DNA from: Paenibacillus sp. FSL W8-0426
Lineage (GTDB): Bacteria > Bacillota > Bacilli > Paenibacillales > Paenibacillaceae
Reading direction: 5' to 3'
NCBI RefSeq assembly: GCF_037969725.1
Contig: NZ_CP150203.1
Location: 3,736,001-3,800,000 of the forward strand
DNA: 64,000 nt
Part shown: in pieces, positions 26,597 to 34,801 of the stretch
Position numbering within the stretch: position 1 is the first letter of the stretch
How the letters are laid out: each line of letters starts with the position of its first letter
Made by a program: the position numbers and the translations under genes
Notes under the pieces: model-generated
Database searches by the model: none
Told to the model about the DNA's origin: nothing
The model's input: only the letters and a program-made list of their open reading frames with translations

Positions 26597-27208
26597 TCAC
26601 ATTTCACGGATCCCCTTCCAAAATACAGACCAGGTCATATTTAATCTACGTTCATATTCTTGATAAGGGGAGCTCATCATATGAAAAAGCATACCGTCTA
26701 GTATGATTGTAAAAGAAGTAACGATAGTCTCCTCATCGATAAGCTCATTCTCTTTGTTGTTTCTTAAGATGGAAAAAACAAGTTCTCGAATCCCTTCTTC
26801 TACCTTCTTATTTTGGGCTGTTATGAGTTCTTTAAAATTATCCGGAGGGTAAATCCCATACCTTTTTAGAAAAGAACCTTTATCATTCATATAATAGTAT
26901 TTATTCAATTCAACTAAAACATGATATAATTTTTTTTCTAATGATAAATTTTCAATAACATAAAATTGTTGTTGGATAAACTCTAAATAATCTTCAATAA
27001 CAAAATTTACAATTTGTTCAAAAAGATCTTGCTTGCTCTCAAAATAAGCATAAATCGAAGGCGTTTTAATGTGCACATTTGCAGCTATATCTTTAAGTGC
27101 TGTTTCCTCGTAACCATACGAGGAAAACAGCTTTAAACCTTGTTCCAGTATCATTCTTTTCGTTTTTTCACCCTTTTTCAATTCACTTTTCACCTCATTT
27201 GTTGGCAT
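26597..27208 (-). CDS. TetR-family transcriptional regulator
   Basis: A 203-residue TetR-type repressor: the N-terminal helix-turn-helix is visible in ALKDIAANVHIKTPSIYAYF followed by ESKQDLFEQ, and the C-terminal ligand-binding domain is all-helical. It follows two SMR efflux genes by 3 bases and probably represses them. Two copies of a 14-mer operator-like sequence in front of the first SMR gene support autoregulation of this three-gene unit. The ribosome site for the ATG at 27208 is weak; a GTG or TTG a few codons later is possible. AT-rich, like its neighbours. Confidence 0.88.
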   Translation of the reverse strand: MPTNEVKSELKKGEKTKRMILEQGLKLFSSYGYEETALKDIAANVHIKTPSIYAYFESKQDLFEQIVNFVIEDYLEFIQQQFYVIENLSLEKKLYHVLVELNKYYYMNDKGSFLKRYGIYPPDNFKELITAQNKKVEEGIRELVFSILRNNKENELIDEETIVTSFTIILDGMLFHMMSSPYQEYERRLNMTWSVFWKGIREM

Positions 27209-27211
27209 TCA

Positions 27212-27526
27212 TCAAGATATCAATTTTAAGCTTACTATGCTGAAAATAATTCCTGCAACCAAAATAAGTTTCTTCACATTCTTCGGTTCTTTAAATATAA
27301 ACATCCCAAGTAACACACTTCCTGACGCGCCTACCCCAGTCCATATACCATAACCGATACTAATAGGTATTTCGATTAATGAGACGGAAAGAAAGAAAAA
27401 ACTTAAACATAAACATAAGATAAAAAAGATGGTTGGCTTTAATTTTGTAAATCCTTCCGTCAGCTTCAGATTAATGATACCTCCAACTTCAAACAATCCA
27501 GCTAATATTAAGGATAACCAATACAT
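27212..27526 (-). CDS. SMR-family multidrug efflux subunit (second of a pair)
   Basis: A 104-residue protein with four membrane segments and family motifs (LAGLFEVGGIINLKLTEGF, GYGIWTGVGASGSVLLGM). Paired SMR genes such as YkkCD or EbrAB form hetero-oligomeric exporters of cationic drugs or guanidinium-type compounds. The Glu of FEVG is the expected proton- and substrate-binding residue. The ATG at 27526 is chosen (AGAGGGAG 8 bases upstream, one base after the stop of the partner gene); a longer frame from 27568 overlaps the partner and has no family match. Confidence 0.9.
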   Translation of the reverse strand: MYWLSLILAGLFEVGGIINLKLTEGFTKLKPTIFFILCLCLSFFFLSVSLIEIPISIGYGIWTGVGASGSVLLGMFIFKEPKNVKKLILVAGIIFSIVSLKLIS

Positions 27527-27527
27527 T

Positions 27528-27881
27528 TTACACACTCCCTCTTGATCGTTTCTCTTCCTTCGGTTCATCCGAAATTAATTTTAGTCCAATAATACAGCTA
27601 ATTAATAGAATGACTAACACAATCTTGGTTAAACTTACGGGGTCGCCTAAAATTGTCATGCCCACTAAAGCCGTACCAAAAGCACCCAGGCCAGTAAATA
27701 CTGCATAAGCCGTCGAAACGGGAAGTATTTTTAATGTTTTAGCGAAAAACCACCAACTCAGGACTAATAATACAACTGTCGGAATAACAATTTCTATTCT
27801 TGTAAACCCTTCTGAGAAACCTAGACCAAGTGCCCAACCTACTTCAAGAATTCCACCAATAATTAAGTACAGCCATGCCAT
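27528..27881 (-). CDS. SMR-family multidrug efflux subunit (first of a pair)
   Basis: The 117-residue product has four membrane segments and the SMR signature (IIGGILEVGWALGLGFSEGF, AYAVFTGLGAFGTALVGM), including the conserved Glu in LEVGW. It is the first gene of an SMR-SMR-TetR unit. GGAGAGG lies 5 bases before the ATG. No guanidine riboswitch is recognisable in the upstream region; two TetR-type operators are there instead, so drug-induced derepression is the likely control. Confidence 0.9.
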   Translation of the reverse strand: MAWLYLIIGGILEVGWALGLGFSEGFTRIEIVIPTVVLLVLSWWFFAKTLKILPVSTAYAVFTGLGAFGTALVGMTILGDPVSLTKIVLVILLISCIIGLKLISDEPKEEKRSRGSV

Positions 27882-27906
27882 GATAACCTCTCCCCTTTAA
27901 AAACTT

Positions 27907-27932
27907 AAATCTAACTAATGAACGTTAGATTT
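27907..27932. promoter_or_regulatory. TetR-type operator, proximal site
   Basis: Perfect 9-bp arms AAATCTAAC/GTTAGATTT are separated by 8 bases. The core CTAATGAACGTTAG (27915-27928) recurs exactly, inverted, at 28003-28016. It lies 26 bases upstream of the first SMR gene and is the likely binding site of the TetR protein encoded at the end of the unit. Confidence 0.6.
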
Positions 27933-28002
27933 TTTGTTTAAAAATTTTTGTCGCTTTGTAATGAAATATGACGACCATTGAACAGCCTTTCAAATAATTT
28001 AA

Positions 28003-28016
28003 CTAACGTTCATTAG
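28003..28016. promoter_or_regulatory. TetR-type operator, distal site
   Basis: An exact reverse complement of the 14-mer at 27915-27928, with centres 88 bp apart. The promoter of the SMR-SMR-TetR unit probably lies between or at these sites. Beyond the two operators and repeat copy 2 the 307-base gap 27882-28188 shows nothing else I can support. Confidence 0.6.
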
Positions 28017-28114
28017 ATTTTATGATAGTTATGCTGATTTTGCAAGAGTACAATTGATTTTCAATCCAAAAAGCAAATCCTACGTTCCTTAAGCATGATT
28101 CGTTGGATGTTATA

Positions 28115-28181
28115 CTTTCTGCAAACAGGGAAAAAGACCGGCAGCTGAAACCTGCCGAGTCTTCAGTAATCATCTTCCCCG
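28115..28181. repeat. 67-bp direct repeat, copy 2 (right edge of the AT-rich insert)
   Basis: It matches copy 1 (24977-25043) at 62 of 67 positions. It ends 7 bases from the stop codon of the M1 peptidase gene and contains that gene's terminator, so this is probably the original site, with copy 1 arising with the insertion. Confidence 0.8.
28131..28162 (-). terminator. Intrinsic terminator after the M1 peptidase gene
   Basis: On the minus strand GACTCGGCAG pairs with CTGCCGGTC and five T residues follow, about 27 bases after the stop codon. It lies inside direct repeat copy 2. Confidence 0.8.
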
Positions 28182-28188
28182 TCCTGCA

Positions 28189-30393
28189 TTATTCTTCGCC
28201 GAAAAATTTCGCCAATGGGTTAGCGATCTTTTTATCTGTTGCGACGTGGCCTGTTTTGTTCAAAACGTAATACTGATAAAAGCTGCCGCTAAAACCGAGC
28301 GATTGCAGCATCTGCTCCGCAAACGGCTCGACCGCGTTGTCGCTCAAGGCGTCACCGTTCCAGAAAAAATGCACCAGCAGACGGTTTTGATTGTAAGGAT
28401 GCTTAACGACGTATGCTCCCGAAGCTGACTTTTGGTTCATGTTGCTTTTCCAGTCGAAGCCGATGGCCTTCGATTTTGGGATGATGCCAGGTTTAAGCGC
28501 CTGGATGAGTCCGTTCGTATTCGCGCTGCCGATGGCAATGATATTGCTGGTTCCGAGCTCCTTTTCCAGCTTTTTCTTGAGCGTTTGCCGATCGGAAATG
28601 ACCTCGTATGGAATACCCATGATCCCCAGAGTCCCTTTAAGCTGTGTCAAGATCGTCTGCTGCTGCTTTTTCGCTAGGCTGCCGGCCTGGTCGCTCAGCA
28701 CAATCGTCAGCGGTTCGCCCTGCAGCGCCTTATCCATGATGCGGCTCATCGTTTCCGCTGGGAGATTTGCAACTTGAGCCAGGGACGAATGGTATGAGTT
28801 CTTAAACTGTTCATGCCAATACGAAGCTTCTTCCGCCTCAGACAATCGGTATTCGGGCTTTAGAGCAAACTGCGGATCATGCAGCGCCTTGTCCATTTCC
28901 TTTCGTGCTTCGTTTCCGAGCGTATCCTGTATTGTTTGCAGAAGCCCTTGGATCGTCGCGTTTTTGTACTGGTACCGCTTAAAATATTCCTGCATGAACG
29001 CATCGAATTTGTCCTCGCCCACCATGCGATACAACTGGTAGATGGCCTGGCGTCCTTTATTATAAAATGTCGGGCTTTCCAGGCCCCCCGCTTCCGTATT
29101 GGTTGCGGCGATCGGCTTGTCTATCGAAGACAAATCATCCATTTGGATCGACTTGAACCCGTTCAAGTCGTCACCTTGTTTTTCCGCGAAATAGACCTTC
29201 GAAAAATCGGCAAATCCTTCATCCAAAAACGATTCTGTCTCCGAATCGTTGCCAATCAAGGCATGGAACCATTGATGGGCAATCTCGTGCACGAATGTAG
29301 TATCATGTGCCGGATCCCTGTTCGGCCGGATTTGTCCCATTTGAATGACCCGGGCAAACTCGACAGCCACTCCCTCGACATACGACTCTGCAATCCGGAA
29401 CTCAGGGTAAGGGTATTTCCCGTATTTTTCGCTGAAAAATTGAATAGTCTTAAAAGCGGCGTCGATGTATTCATCGACGATTTTTTTCTTGCCTGGCATA
29501 TTGTCGAAATAATAATATTCAATGGTCAGGCCGTCACGCGTTACGCGCTCCACCTTATAATTCGGGCTGGCAAAAAAGACATGCTCCCGGGTGTTATCGG
29601 CAACGGCGGTAACGACTTTCCGGCCGGGCTCTCTCGGGTCCGCCTGCGTGGTGATCGTCCCCGGCATCAGTACTTGATAGGCTTCCGGGACGTTAATATG
29701 AACTTCGAAATCCGCTGAATCATAATAATCGGTTTCGAAGGTCTTGCTGTACGGCTTTTTGTTCCACTCATGCTTGTTCTCGTCATAGACCGACATGACC
29801 GGGAACCAATGTGCGCCGTTGATGATGTCTTTGTAGTAAGACAGGCGCTGCATGCCGTAAGGGATTTTCACCTCAAAGTTGATTTCAACCGTCACCGCTT
29901 CCCCAGGCTTTAGCTCCTGCTTCAATTCAACGGTCAGAGCCTGATTGATGTTTGAAAAAACCAAAGGTTGTCCGTTAGCCGCCGCGCTGCGAATGTCAAT
30001 GCCGCCAAGAAAATCCTCCGGCTTCTTCTGTGGATTTTCCTTCTGGATCTCCTCGTTGTTTTGCTCAAACATCGAAGTTTGGGTCGCTTTGGACCGATTG
30101 GCGTCGGCGAACGTATGGAAAACGATCTCCCGCAGTGTATCGTTGGACCCGTTCCGGTAAGTGACGGTCTCGCTTCCTTGAATGCGCATATTTTTCGCAT
30201 CCAGCCTTGCATCGATCCGATACTGGACCTGGGCGTGCGCTTGTGACATTTCTATGGATTCCGCGGATGCGGCGGCTGGTGCTGCAAGCACTTGGCCGGC
30301 ACCGACGACCGGACAGGCCGCAAGCGTAAAAGCCAGCGAGTAAACCAGCGTTTTTTGGGATACCGTTTTAAATTTAAAGGTTTTTCGATACAT
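28189..30393 (-). CDS. Secreted M1-family (gluzincin) metallopeptidase
   Basis: The 734-residue product starts with a signal peptide (about residues 1-40, ending AGQVLAAPAAASA). An N-terminal beta-rich aminopeptidase-N-like domain is followed by the zinc site HEIAHQWFH (His369, Glu370, His373) with Glu392 in FLDEGFADF, the HExxH-x18-E pattern of the M1 family. The C-terminal ~200 residues are probably accessory. The ATG at 30393 is preferred over 30414 because AAGGGAGAG lies 6 bases before it. It follows yxeA-like and ABC genes on the same strand, so it may degrade peptides handled by that transporter; the substrate is not known. Confidence 0.9.
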   Translation of the reverse strand: MYRKTFKFKTVSQKTLVYSLAFTLAACPVVGAGQVLAAPAAASAESIEMSQAHAQVQYRIDARLDAKNMRIQGSETVTYRNGSNDTLREIVFHTFADANRSKATQTSMFEQNNEEIQKENPQKKPEDFLGGIDIRSAAANGQPLVFSNINQALTVELKQELKPGEAVTVEINFEVKIPYGMQRLSYYKDIINGAHWFPVMSVYDENKHEWNKKPYSKTFETDYYDSADFEVHINVPEAYQVLMPGTITTQADPREPGRKVVTAVADNTREHVFFASPNYKVERVTRDGLTIEYYYFDNMPGKKKIVDEYIDAAFKTIQFFSEKYGKYPYPEFRIAESYVEGVAVEFARVIQMGQIRPNRDPAHDTTFVHEIAHQWFHALIGNDSETESFLDEGFADFSKVYFAEKQGDDLNGFKSIQMDDLSSIDKPIAATNTEAGGLESPTFYNKGRQAIYQLYRMVGEDKFDAFMQEYFKRYQYKNATIQGLLQTIQDTLGNEARKEMDKALHDPQFALKPEYRLSEAEEASYWHEQFKNSYHSSLAQVANLPAETMSRIMDKALQGEPLTIVLSDQAGSLAKKQQQTILTQLKGTLGIMGIPYEVISDRQTLKKKLEKELGTSNIIAIGSANTNGLIQALKPGIIPKSKAIGFDWKSNMNQKSASGAYVVKHPYNQNRLLVHFFWNGDALSDNAVEPFAEQMLQSLGFSGSFYQYYVLNKTGHVATDKKIANPLAKFFGEE

Positions 30394-30455
30394 TGGATTC
30401 TCTCCCTTGTTCACATGTTTTAGTAGACTACATCCTGGTTTTCCGTATAATCGTG

Positions 30456-30824
30456 TTATTTCACGGCACCCTCGAGCTTTTGCTTTGCTTGTTCGGGCAG
30501 CTCGTCCGCCTGAACTTCCTGGTAGGAGCTGACGTCATTCCCTTTCACATAGATTCGAAGGTACGCATCTTTGCGCAGTTCTTTAGCTGCCGTAAAGGTC
30601 AACACCTTTTCTTTTCCTTTAGAGTCAAAGCCCTCCTGAGTGTATTCGTAAGAAACATACTTCTGTCCACTGTCCGACTTATCTTCGATTCTCTTTCCGT
30701 CTTGGTTAATCTGCACGTAATATTGCTGCGCGCCGATTCGGTTCACATTTACGTTTTGGATGAATACGACGAATCCGACCAGAGCGATCACAACGACCGC
30801 TACAGCGGTAATTCCCTTTTTCAT
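30456..30824 (-). CDS. yxeA: YxeA-family small secreted or membrane-anchored protein
   Basis: A 122-residue protein with one N-terminal hydrophobic segment (GITAVAVVVIALVGFVVFI) and a beta-rich outer part with YYVQINQDGK and YVSYEYTQEGFDSKGKEK, matching the YxeA family (DUF1093). In Bacillus subtilis yxeA follows yxdLM, genes for a peptide-responsive ABC transporter. The same order is kept here: ATPase, permease, YxeA. Its biochemical role is unknown. It lies 13 bases after the permease gene. Confidence 0.87.
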   Translation of the reverse strand: MKKGITAVAVVVIALVGFVVFIQNVNVNRIGAQQYYVQINQDGKRIEDKSDSGQKYVSYEYTQEGFDSKGKEKVLTFTAAKELRKDAYLRIYVKGNDVSSYQEVQADELPEQAKQKLEGAVK

Positions 30825-30837
30825 TCCCGTTCACTCC

Positions 30838-32778
30838 TTATTTTTTATAGGTAACGATTTTGCAGTACGCATGTACGGTCAACAAATAATAGATCAGATA
30901 AATGCAAACATAGACACCCATGCAGATCATGACGGGCACGACCAGATTGGCCATCATCAGCTTCGACAGTGCCGACAGGGCGACTGCACAGTGCGCGATG
31001 CCGAAAGCAAGCGGCAGGGCAAAGATGAACAGTACCTGCTTGGCGACGGATTTGCGGATTTCCCGTTTTTTGACGCCGATTTTATGCAAAATCACATAAC
31101 GGGCTTTGTCGCTGCCGGCTTCCGTCAACTGCTTGAAGTAGATGATGCTGCCCGTCGCGGCGAGAAACACAAGGCCGAGGAATCCGCCCATAAACATCAA
31201 AAGGCCGGTGGATTCCATTCCCCGCGAATAATCGCTGTAATAGCTTGAAAGCCCGGCTTTCTCCGGTAAAATCTCTTCCAGCTGCTTTGTCAGCTCTTTC
31301 GCCTTGTCCTGATGCGTGATGCGATATGCTTCGACAGCCATGGCTTTGGCATTCGGCTTAAGCTCCGCAAACATATCATCGCTGACGACAATGGTGGAGT
31401 AGACCGTTCCAAGATTCAGCACATTGTATTTTTTTACTGTTTTGAATTGAATGGTTTCACGGATCCCTTCACCCTTCAGCTTGATTGCCGAACCGACATA
31501 CTCCGGCGAAATGCCTTCCAGATAGGCAGGTTCAAGCGCTGCGGCTTCGCTGCCTTCAAGGCTTATGGCATCCTCCCTCCCCTGCAGCTTGGCCAATCGG
31601 TTAAAATCGCGGCTTGATATGACGGTAAACGACTGCTCCTTTGATCCTTGGGCATAATCCTGACCGGAGGTGTCCGCATCTACCTCCAGGAGAGGAATGG
31701 ACTCATGGTAGAGCACGTTATGCCCCGCAGCCTGCTCGATCGCCTTATCGGCTTTTCCTGTGGCCGTGCTGTCCACGCCGATAAACATATAGCTGTTCGG
31801 ATTCGAAACCGCCGCGTTCGTCCGGGTGTTGTAATACGTGCTGTACGCCGTTCCAACCGCTGTCAGCGTCGTTGCGCTCAGCACAGCGATGATCGTAAGC
31901 GTCCGTGCGTTGCCTTTAATCCGGTACAGCAGCTGGGAAGTCCCGATCAGGTTCAGTCCGCGCCAGTAGCTTTTTTTGTGTTTGCGCGCCAGCTTCAGCA
32001 GCGTAACGGTCAACGTGTTAAACAGCAGATATGTGCCCAGGATGACGGATACTAAAATAACGAGCGGAGTCAGCATGAAGCCGATCGCAGCCCATGCCTT
32101 GGAAGTAAACATATTTTGCAGCGCAAGCCAGTAGCCGAACCCGATGAGCACCACAGACAATAACGCAATGAGCAGGGAAGACTTGGGCTCTTTCTCACGC
32201 TCTTGATCTGCTTTGAACAGCTCGATCAGCTTAAATCGATAAATCAAGCGATAGCCTTGGACTGAAGTGATCAGCGTGATGATCATGAACACCAGAAACG
32301 TATTCAGGATCGCAGCTGGGGAAATAGAGAAATTAGCCACGACAGCGTAACCCATCACCTTCATCAACATCATTACAAAAAACCGACTAAGTACCGCTCC
32401 CAGCGCGATTCCGGCGATCAGGGCCAGGATGCCCATCAGAAAGTTTTCATAAAAAAGCATCCGTCCGATCTGTTTTTTTCGGACGCCAAGCAGCGAATAC
32501 AGCCCGACCTCTTTTTTGCGCTTGCGCGTGAAAAACGAATTCGAATACCAGATGAACACCGCCACGAAAACGATCAGCACGACCGCTGCCCCGCTGAACG
32601 CCGAGCTGATCTTCTGCGATCCTTCCGATGCGGATGCGATCGTGCTGTCGTATTTCAAGGACACGAACGTAAAGTAAATGACGATGCTGAATATCATCGA
32701 AGCGAAATAAAGAAAATAATTCATGAAGTTCTGGCGGATGTTCTTCCCGGCGATCCTAAACAGCGTCATGCTGACCAC
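30838..32778 (-). CDS. Bce/Yxd-type ABC transporter permease (FtsX family)
   Basis: A 646-residue permease with about ten membrane segments. FtsX-type regions lie near residues 55-170 and at the C-terminus, and a large outer loop of about 200 residues (from TYYNTRTNAAVSNPNSYMF to ELTKQLEEILPEKAGLSSYY) matches the sensing domain of BceB-like transporters that detect and detoxify antimicrobial peptides. It overlaps the ATPase gene by 23 bases. Which peptide is handled cannot be read from the sequence. Confidence 0.92.
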   Translation of the reverse strand: MVSMTLFRIAGKNIRQNFMNYFLYFASMIFSIVIYFTFVSLKYDSTIASASEGSQKISSAFSGAAVVLIVFVAVFIWYSNSFFTRKRKKEVGLYSLLGVRKKQIGRMLFYENFLMGILALIAGIALGAVLSRFFVMMLMKVMGYAVVANFSISPAAILNTFLVFMIITLITSVQGYRLIYRFKLIELFKADQEREKEPKSSLLIALLSVVLIGFGYWLALQNMFTSKAWAAIGFMLTPLVILVSVILGTYLLFNTLTVTLLKLARKHKKSYWRGLNLIGTSQLLYRIKGNARTLTIIAVLSATTLTAVGTAYSTYYNTRTNAAVSNPNSYMFIGVDSTATGKADKAIEQAAGHNVLYHESIPLLEVDADTSGQDYAQGSKEQSFTVISSRDFNRLAKLQGREDAISLEGSEAAALEPAYLEGISPEYVGSAIKLKGEGIRETIQFKTVKKYNVLNLGTVYSTIVVSDDMFAELKPNAKAMAVEAYRITHQDKAKELTKQLEEILPEKAGLSSYYSDYSRGMESTGLLMFMGGFLGLVFLAATGSIIYFKQLTEAGSDKARYVILHKIGVKKREIRKSVAKQVLFIFALPLAFGIAHCAVALSALSKLMMANLVVPVMICMGVYVCIYLIYYLLTVHAYCKIVTYKK

Positions 32779-33523
32779 CTCCGAGCTCCGCTAATACCTC
32801 GAGAATCTGTCCGAAAAATGCTTGTCTCGTCATGCTTTCCTTATGAAGCTCCTTGAACAGCCGGCCGTCGTTGATGAAAATGACCCGCTTGCAGAAGCTC
32901 GCCGCATAAGCGTCGTGCGTAACCATCAGGATGGTCGCTTGATTGTGCCGGTTCAGCTTGCTTAAGCTTTCCAGCAGCCCGGTCGCCGATTTCGAATCGA
33001 GTGCGCCGGTCGGCTCGTCCGCCAAAATGAGGCTCGGATTCGACACGATGGCCCGCGAGGCGGCAGCCCGCTGTTTTTGACCACCAGAAATATGATATGG
33101 GTACTTATCGAGAATCTCGCGAATGCCGAACGTATCGGCGATTTCCTCAACCCGCTTTTCGATTTCGACTGCAGGAACCTTGGAAAGGGCCAGCGGCAGC
33201 AGGATGTTTTCCTTGACCGTCAACGTATCAAGCAGGTTGTAATCCTGAAAAATAAATCCGAGTTTATTGCGGCGGAAATCAGAAAGCTTTTCCTCGTTCA
33301 TGGCCACAATGTTTTGCCCGTCGATCGTAATTTCACCGGAGGTCGGCGTATCGATGGTCGAGAAGATGTTCAGCAGCGTCGATTTCCCCGCTCCGGACGG
33401 GCCCATAATGCCGGTATACTCTCCTACTTCAATGCTTAGATTAATGTTTTGCAGCGCCGGATATAGGTTTCCTTTTGTGCCAAAGGTTTTGTTTACGTTT
33501 TTTGCTTGCAGTATGGTTTTCAT
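32756..33523 (-). CDS. Bce/Yxd-type ABC transporter ATPase
   Basis: A 255-residue ATPase with Walker A GPSGAGKST, signature SGGQKQRAA, Walker B LILADEPTGALD and the switch His in VTHDAY. It energises the adjacent FtsX-type permease. The ATG at 33523 is used since AAGGAG lies 6-7 bases upstream; the longer frame from 33622 would run through three direct repeats that look regulatory. Those repeats, 50-90 bases upstream, suggest control by an OmpR-type regulator. Confidence 0.93.
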   Translation of the reverse strand: MKTILQAKNVNKTFGTKGNLYPALQNINLSIEVGEYTGIMGPSGAGKSTLLNIFSTIDTPTSGEITIDGQNIVAMNEEKLSDFRRNKLGFIFQDYNLLDTLTVKENILLPLALSKVPAVEIEKRVEEIADTFGIREILDKYPYHISGGQKQRAAASRAIVSNPSLILADEPTGALDSKSATGLLESLSKLNRHNQATILMVTHDAYAASFCKRVIFINDGRLFKELHKESMTRQAFFGQILEVLAELGGGQHDAV

Positions 33524-33572
33524 GGTGTCGCTCCTTAACATCGATAAGAATAAATCCAATTTTAAAGACCCC

Positions 33573-33613
33573 ACCTTACACCGTGATAATCCCAACCTTA
33601 CAGCAACCTTACA
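33573..33613 (-). promoter_or_regulatory. Three direct repeats TGTAAGGT in 11-bp register, likely response-regulator site
   Basis: TGTAAGGT (minus strand) occurs at 33606-33613, 33595-33602 and 33573-33580. The spacings are 11 and 22 bp, one and two helical turns. OmpR/PhoB-type regulators typically bind such repeats. The array ends 50 bases before the ABC ATPase start. The response regulator at 24250 is the only protein of that class in the window. Confidence 0.55.
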
Positions 33614-33620
33614 GTTATGC

Positions 33621-33656
33621 AAAAACCCTCAGGGTCTTTATTGCATCCCTGAGGGT
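33621..33656 (-). terminator. Intrinsic terminator of the sigma/anti-sigma operon
   Basis: A perfect 10-bp stem (ACCCTCAGGG/CCCTGAGGGT) with a 12-base loop is followed on the minus strand by five T residues. It separates the sigma-factor operon from the ABC transporter operon. Confidence 0.88.
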
Positions 33657-33768
33657 AAAATTTATTTTGAACGATGCCGTTATCATTAACTCTAGCTCTG
33701 AAGCAAAACCTCTGGTCGCACGAAATGCGCCGGAGGCTTCTATCGTCATGAAAGGACGTTTGATTCCA

Positions 33769-34746
33769 TCACTTCACTTTTACCGTCATTTCCAGTTCTT
33801 TCACGTATGATTTGACGATATTGCCGTCGGCATCCAATTTATACGCTCCGCTCGTCGCTCCATCTTCGGCATATTCGGGTTTGAAAGCTTTGACTATAAT
33901 CGACTTGGCGTTTTTCCCCAAAGGGCTCAGCACGAAATCGTGGTACATGTGGCCGGCTTTATTATTCTCGTCCGATCCCCGGCCCGAAAGCATATCCAGC
34001 TCGTTGCCTTGGTCATCCCAAAATTCGTAACTGATATCGGAAGACTTGCCCTTCTCCAGCCCCTTGACGATCAACTGAACGCGGGAAGAGGTGGAGGTCA
34101 GGTTCATTTTGCTCAGCGTCACGGTGAGTTTGCCCGTTTTTTTCGTCAAATTCGGTTTCAGGGCAGTCGCCTTATCAGCACTCTTTTGCATTGAGAGGTC
34201 AAAAGTGTAAGGTTTGCTTACGCCTTCCAGGGTGATCTTTGCCGTCAGCTTGAACTTGTCCGGGAAGGAATACTGCTCACCGCCGAGCCAGGAAGGATCG
34301 GACAGATGAATGATGGCTGTATCCGGGGTAGAACCCGGGCCCCAGCGCATGTCCGGCCTTTTGTCCATTGATCCGCCTCCGAGATCATAAGTGTTTTTGC
34401 CGTTGATCAGCACCTGGATATCTTTGATGGCGCCTTTCTCCACAATTTCCTTCTCGGTTTTTTCATCAAATTTGCGTTCGGTCATGCCGCCGACAAGTCC
34501 CTTTCCGCTCCGCTGCAATGAAATGTGGATGTAATTTCCGTCATGGACCGCTTTGCTCACCTTCAGCGTAATGCCGTTCTGGGTGATGCCAGCCGTTTTT
34601 TCCGTTTTCTGCGCCGCAATGTTTTGAACCTCCGGAGCCTTGGCAGCCGCCGCATCGCCGGACTTTGATGTAATTGCCCAAGCTCCTCCACCAACCAGCA
34701 CCCCCGCCAATGCAGCAGAAGTCATGACTTTGTACATTTTGTTCAT
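33769..34746 (-). CDS. Secreted paralog of the DUF4179/DUF5643-type anti-sigma outer domain (copy 2)
   Basis: A 325-residue protein with an N-terminal signal peptide (TSAALAGVLVGGGAWAIT) and no other membrane segment. The rest aligns by eye with the outer domain of the anti-sigma protein two genes upstream: shared GLVGG, KGAI, PDKFKLTAKITLEG, YEFWDDQGNELDML and YVKELEMTVKVK. It is even closer to its upstream neighbour, so the pair is a tandem duplication. No catalytic motif is visible. As a free copy of a sensor domain it could bind the same signal or partner; this is inference. GGAGG lies 10 bases before the ATG. Confidence 0.82.
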   Translation of the reverse strand: MNKMYKVMTSAALAGVLVGGGAWAITSKSGDAAAAKAPEVQNIAAQKTEKTAGITQNGITLKVSKAVHDGNYIHISLQRSGKGLVGGMTERKFDEKTEKEIVEKGAIKDIQVLINGKNTYDLGGGSMDKRPDMRWGPGSTPDTAIIHLSDPSWLGGEQYSFPDKFKLTAKITLEGVSKPYTFDLSMQKSADKATALKPNLTKKTGKLTVTLSKMNLTSTSSRVQLIVKGLEKGKSSDISYEFWDDQGNELDMLSGRGSDENNKAGHMYHDFVLSPLGKNAKSIIVKAFKPEYAEDGATSGAYKLDADGNIVKSYVKELEMTVKVK

Positions 34747-34801
34747 TCGTTTGAATCCTCCAATTGTGTTTTATCTCTTTATACAATTCCGTTTCTGTTG
34801 T

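Noticed and set aside
27882..28002. Guanidine riboswitch before the SMR genes
   Set aside because: I looked for a structured, G-rich leader with the conserved guanidine aptamer motifs and found only AT-rich sequence with TetR-type operators.
24977..28181. Insert as a prophage or integron with att sites
   Set aside because: No integrase, recombinase or transposase gene is present between the repeats, so only a direct-repeat-flanked insert is claimed.
33524..33622. Extension of the ABC ATPase to a start at 33622
   Set aside because: The extra residues come from the TGTAAGGT repeat array and have no match to the ATPase family; AAGGAG selects the ATG at 33523.
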